The position numbers and the translations under genes are program-made. From an uncultured Pseudomonadota bacterium (lineage in GTDB: Bacteria; Pseudomonadota; Gammaproteobacteria; Steroidobacterales; Steroidobacteraceae): a stretch of DNA of 9,584 nt. Shown one piece after another: positions 7,827 through 9,584 of the stretch. The notes under the pieces were generated by a model that was not told where the DNA came from, did no database searches, and saw only the letters and a list, made by a program, of their open reading frames with translations. How positions within the stretch are numbered: the stretch's first letter is position 1; each line of letters opens with the position of its first letter. The stretch is taken from contig CAITAM010000246.1 of assembly GCA_903890265.1 (NCBI GenBank), positions 1-9,584 of the forward strand, read 5' to 3'.

Positions 7827-8062
7827 GGGCCGTCGACTCCGTCCTGGTCGGCGGCGTCGGCACTCGCCTGAGACCACACGTTGACCACGACGAGCGCGAC
7901 GATCAATGCGACGACCAACCAGGTGTACACCGATGGCGAAGTCACGGCGTCGGTGTCCGTGCGGGCGGCGCCATCGGACAGCGCCGAGAGCAGCGGTGCG
8001 GGCGCGAAGAGCACGCACACCAGCAGCACCAGACCGACTTTAGGGGATTTGCCTGACTGCAT
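7823..8062 (-). CDS. Small two-helix membrane protein, likely partner of the symporter
   Basis: A 79-residue product with two predicted membrane segments, VGLVLLVCVLFAPAPLLSAL (9-28) and YTWLVVALIVALVVVNVW (46-63), joined by a polar loop rich in D, T and A and followed by an acidic tail (A-D-A-A-D-Q-D). Its stop overlaps the GTG start of the symporter, so the two are probably translated together. In E. coli the acetate permease actP is likewise preceded by the small membrane protein YjcH (DUF485), with a similar two-helix layout. I see no convincing sequence match to DUF485, so this is an analogue by position and topology only. It is the first gene of the main operon; its ATG has a weak binding site (GGGTAGC) directly after a GC hairpin. 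A role in symporter assembly or regulation is inference. Confidence 0.7.
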   Translation of the reverse strand: MQSGKSPKVGLVLLVCVLFAPAPLLSALSDGAARTDTDAVTSPSVYTWLVVALIVALVVVNVWSQASADAADQDGVDGP

Positions 8063-8074
8063 CGCGAGCTACCC

Positions 8075-8098
8075 GCGCCGGGTGCACGGTCCCGGCGC
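8075..8098 (-). promoter_or_regulatory. Perfect 8-bp GC hairpin in the operon leader
   Basis: GCGCCGGG at 8075-8082 and CCCGGCGC at 8091-8098 form a perfect eight-pair GC stem around an eight-base loop. Read on the minus strand it ends 12 bases before the ATG of the small membrane protein, directly beside its weak binding site GGGTAGC. No T-run follows, so it is not a standard intrinsic terminator. It may affect ribosome access, protect the 5' end of the mRNA, or be chance in GC-rich DNA. Confidence 0.45.
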
Positions 8099-8151
8099 AC
8101 CGATTCCGGCTAGTACATGAACGGGAAGTATGGGACGGTCTGCGCGTTGGT

Positions 8152-8181
8152 ACGTATACGTTTTCCATCGGCGTTATACGC
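8152..8181 (-). promoter_or_regulatory. Paired TATACG palindromic boxes, candidate LysR-regulator operator
   Basis: ACGTATACGT at 8152-8161 is a perfect 10-bp palindrome. GCGTTATACGC at 8171-8181 is a second, near-perfect one (four matched pairs). Both hold TATACG, at 8155 and 8175, exactly 20 bp apart, about two helical turns, so a dimer or tetramer could bind both on one face. They lie about 100 bp before the first start codon of the operon. LysR-type regulators often bind two such half-sites upstream of their target promoter; the assignment to the adjacent regulator is inference. Confidence 0.45.
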
Positions 8182-8201
8182 ATTCCGTCGTGCTGGCCGA
8201 T

Positions 8202-9134
8202 TCACGCGTCCATCTTCAGCTCGTTGAGGTAGTGCTGCAGCGCGGAAACGAACGCCAGAGCCACCGGCATCGTTGTCTTGCCTGCCCGGTGGATCAGTCC
8301 CGCGGCCCTGCTCGGGGCATTCACCGGGAGCGGCACCACCCGCAATGCGCCCCGCAGAAGGTCGCCAGCGAGCATGAGCTGCGGCACCGCAGCAATGAAG
8401 TCGGTGGAATAGAGCATCTCGCGAATCAGACTGATCGAGCTTGAGCGTAACGCGGGCTCGATCGTCGCATCGATCGACGCCAGGGCCGCGTCGATATCCA
8501 GCCCGACGCGCTGCGACGTCGTTGGCAGAACGAGCTTGAATTCCCCAATAACCGAGGGGTTTATGTCCCGCCCGTCGAAGAGCGGATGGCCCTCACGCGC
8601 GATGATCGAGATGGGCTCGTGATACAGAATCGTGCGCTGGAAAGAGTCCTCGGACGGCAGCGCGTAGAGACGCCCGACGATGAAATCGAGATCGCCGACC
8701 TCGAGCGCCGGCAACAGCTCCTCCGTGCGACCCTGAATGATGCGAACCTTAGCCGCGGGATGAGTGGCATGGAACCGGGCCATCACTCCCGGCATCAGAC
8801 CGGCGGCCGCCACCGGCAACGCGCCTATGACGAGCGCGTCGCCCGCCGCATCGTGCAGCCGGTTGAGCTCACCTTCCAGGCGCCGCAGTTCCAGCAGGAT
8901 CTCACGGGCACTGTGCGCGACGACTCGGCCCGCGTCCGTCTCAGTCACGCCGCGCGAGTGCCTCTCGAACAGGCGCGTGCCGATGATCTCCTCGGCCTCG
9001 CGCAGGCTCCGGGTCAGCGCCGGCTGACTGACGAACATCGCCTTCGACGCCTTCAGCAAGCTCTTATGGGTACTGAGGCTCTCGAGCGTCCGAAGGTGCC
9101 GGAACTTCAGCCGCCGGTCGAGGTATCGACGCAT
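8202..9134 (-). CDS. LysR-type transcriptional regulator, candidate regulator of the gallate operon
   Basis: A 310-residue LysR-family protein. The N-terminal winged helix-turn-helix spans about residues 10-69 and includes F-V-S-Q-P-A-L-T-R-S-L-R-E-A-E (34-48) and L-F-E-R-H-S-R-G-V-T-E-T-D-A-G. The rest is a two-lobed effector-binding domain (about 95-300), with the usual segment L-P-A-L-E-V-G-D-L-D-F-I-V-G-R-L. The opening L-D-R-R-L-K-F-R-H-L-R-T-L is typical of the PcaQ/GbpR subgroup, members of which control protocatechuate and sugar uptake genes. It is encoded upstream of the operon on the same strand, rather than divergently as is common for this family. The ATG has AAGG about eight bases ahead. 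It probably responds to gallate or a pathway intermediate; that is inferred from position and the boxes in the gap after it. Confidence 0.88.
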   Translation of the reverse strand: MRRYLDRRLKFRHLRTLESLSTHKSLLKASKAMFVSQPALTRSLREAEEIIGTRLFERHSRGVTETDAGRVVAHSAREILLELRRLEGELNRLHDAAGDALVIGALPVAAAGLMPGVMARFHATHPAAKVRIIQGRTEELLPALEVGDLDFIVGRLYALPSEDSFQRTILYHEPISIIAREGHPLFDGRDINPSVIGEFKLVLPTTSQRVGLDIDAALASIDATIEPALRSSSISLIREMLYSTDFIAAVPQLMLAGDLLRGALRVVPLPVNAPSRAAGLIHRAGKTTMPVALAFVSALQHYLNELKMDA

Positions 9135-9160
9135 GGGATTGCCTTAACTTAGCCCTGCTC

Positions 9161-9584
9161 TCACTCTGACTCAGGAGCCAGCAGCCTGTCCAACAGCTCC
9201 TCCAGCGTTTCGTTCGGCGGGAGCTTCCTGCCTGCCAATCGCGCACCCAGCCATGCCTGACGCGAAGCAATCGCCTGCGCCATGATCGGATTGAGGCCTG
9301 CGTCACCCACCGTCACCGCGACCTCCGCCATCTCTTCCGCGCGGCGCCGACCGTGGGTTACCGAACGCGACAGCAGGTAATGGGCGAGGCGCGGCCAGTC
9401 CTGACCCGGCAGGGTATCGGCCAGCGAAGCCAGAACATCGCCTTCGACGCCGTAGCACCGCGCGGCCAGCAGGGACTCCGCAACAATGGCCTCAAGGCCC
9501 TTGATGATGACGCTGCGACACATCTTGACCGACGACGCCGCGCCCAGCGTTTCTGAATACACCGTTGTTTGCATGCCATAGGCA
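9161..9584 (-). CDS. NAD(P)-dependent oxidoreductase, 6-phosphogluconate dehydrogenase-like, C-terminal part (DUF1932)
   Basis: The frame stays open to the window edge and reads A-Y-G ahead of the first visible methionine, so about 140 C-terminal residues are seen and the NAD(P)-binding domain lies outside. The segment G-A-A-S-S-V-K-M-C-R-S-V-I-I-K-G-L-E-A-I-V-A-E is the hallmark of the DUF1932 helical domain in 6-phosphogluconate dehydrogenase/3-hydroxyisobutyrate dehydrogenase-like proteins; the lysine in S-V-K-M is the usual catalytic position in that superfamily. It ends with an acidic A-P-E-S-E tail, 26 bp before the regulator's start, so the two may be co-transcribed. The substrate is unknown; the neighbourhood suggests a hydroxy-acid or aldehyde linked to aromatic breakdown, which is inference. 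Confidence 0.8.
   Translation of the reverse strand, partial: AYGMQTTVYSETLGAASSVKMCRSVIIKGLEAIVAESLLAARCYGVEGDVLASLADTLPGQDWPRLAHYLLSRSVTHGRRRAEEMAEVAVTVGDAGLNPIMAQAIASRQAWLGARLAGRKLPPNETLEELLDRLLAPESE

Larger units (their letters stand above)
8063..8201 (-). promoter_or_regulatory. Leader and promoter region of the tannin/gallate operon
   Basis: This 139-bp gap between the LysR gene and the operon's first gene is the only sizeable non-coding stretch in the window, so it is the expected promoter. No consensus -35/-10 pair is convincing; TACTAG (read on the minus strand, near 8115) is a weak -10 candidate. The gap contains two TATACG boxes and a hairpin, listed separately. Confidence 0.6.

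Noticed and set aside
7827..8018. N-terminal extension of the symporter up to an ATG at 8018
   Set aside because: The extra 64 residues are Arg-rich and not hydrophobic, and they overlap the small membrane protein. The GTG at 7826 with the GTGA overlap gives a normal ActP-like start.
8075..8098. Hairpin as intrinsic terminator of the LysR gene
   Set aside because: No run of T follows the stem on the minus strand, and it lies beside the start of the next gene rather than after the regulator's stop.

Overview
The window is GC-rich DNA with almost no intergenic space. It is most consistent with a Gram-negative proteobacterium (Pseudomonadota): most genes are close homologues of gal/lig aromatic-degradation genes known from Pseudomonas putida and Sphingobium, and two products carry export signals. 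The genus cannot be fixed from the sequence. All genes lie on the minus strand, so transcription runs from high to low coordinates. No RNA genes, insertion sequences, CRISPR arrays or clear intrinsic terminators were seen.

Layout in the direction of transcription. At the right edge is the C-terminal part of a 6-phosphogluconate-dehydrogenase-like oxidoreductase (DUF1932 type, 9161-9584). It is followed after 26 bp by a LysR-type regulator (8202-9134). A 139-bp gap (8063-8201) is the only real control region; it holds a pair of TATACG palindromic boxes 20 bp apart and a perfect 8-bp GC hairpin just before the next start codon. The main operon then runs without a large break: a small two-helix membrane protein (7823-8062), an ActP-like sodium:solute symporter (6333-7826, overlapping start), an exported tannase-family esterase (4511-6310), a fused gallate dioxygenase (3157-4458), a CHA aldolase (2431-3120), 4-oxalomesaconate tautomerase (1303-2424), a LigJ-type 4-oxalomesaconate hydratase (243-1265), and the start of a Tat-type exported protein that leaves the window at the left edge (1-243).

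Together the genes read as a complete route from tannin or gallate esters to central metabolism. The exported esterase would release gallate, and the symporter is the candidate importer. GalA would open the ring to 4-oxalomesaconate, GalD isomerises it, LigJ hydrates it to 4-carboxy-4-hydroxy-2-oxoadipate (CHA), and the aldolase splits CHA into pyruvate and oxaloacetate. No carboxy-hydroxymuconate-semialdehyde dehydrogenase (LigC) or pyrone dicarboxylate hydrolase (LigI) is present here, which favours gallate over protocatechuate as the ring-cleavage substrate.

The enzymes are known families. Points worth a second look are the ActP-like symporter with its small partner in a gallate operon, the use of LigJ instead of the unrelated GalB, the regulatory gap with its boxes and hairpin, a 14-codon open frame that bridges galD and ligJ with ATGA overlaps at both ends, the unusual C-terminal part of the tannase, and the unidentified Tat-type gene at the edge.
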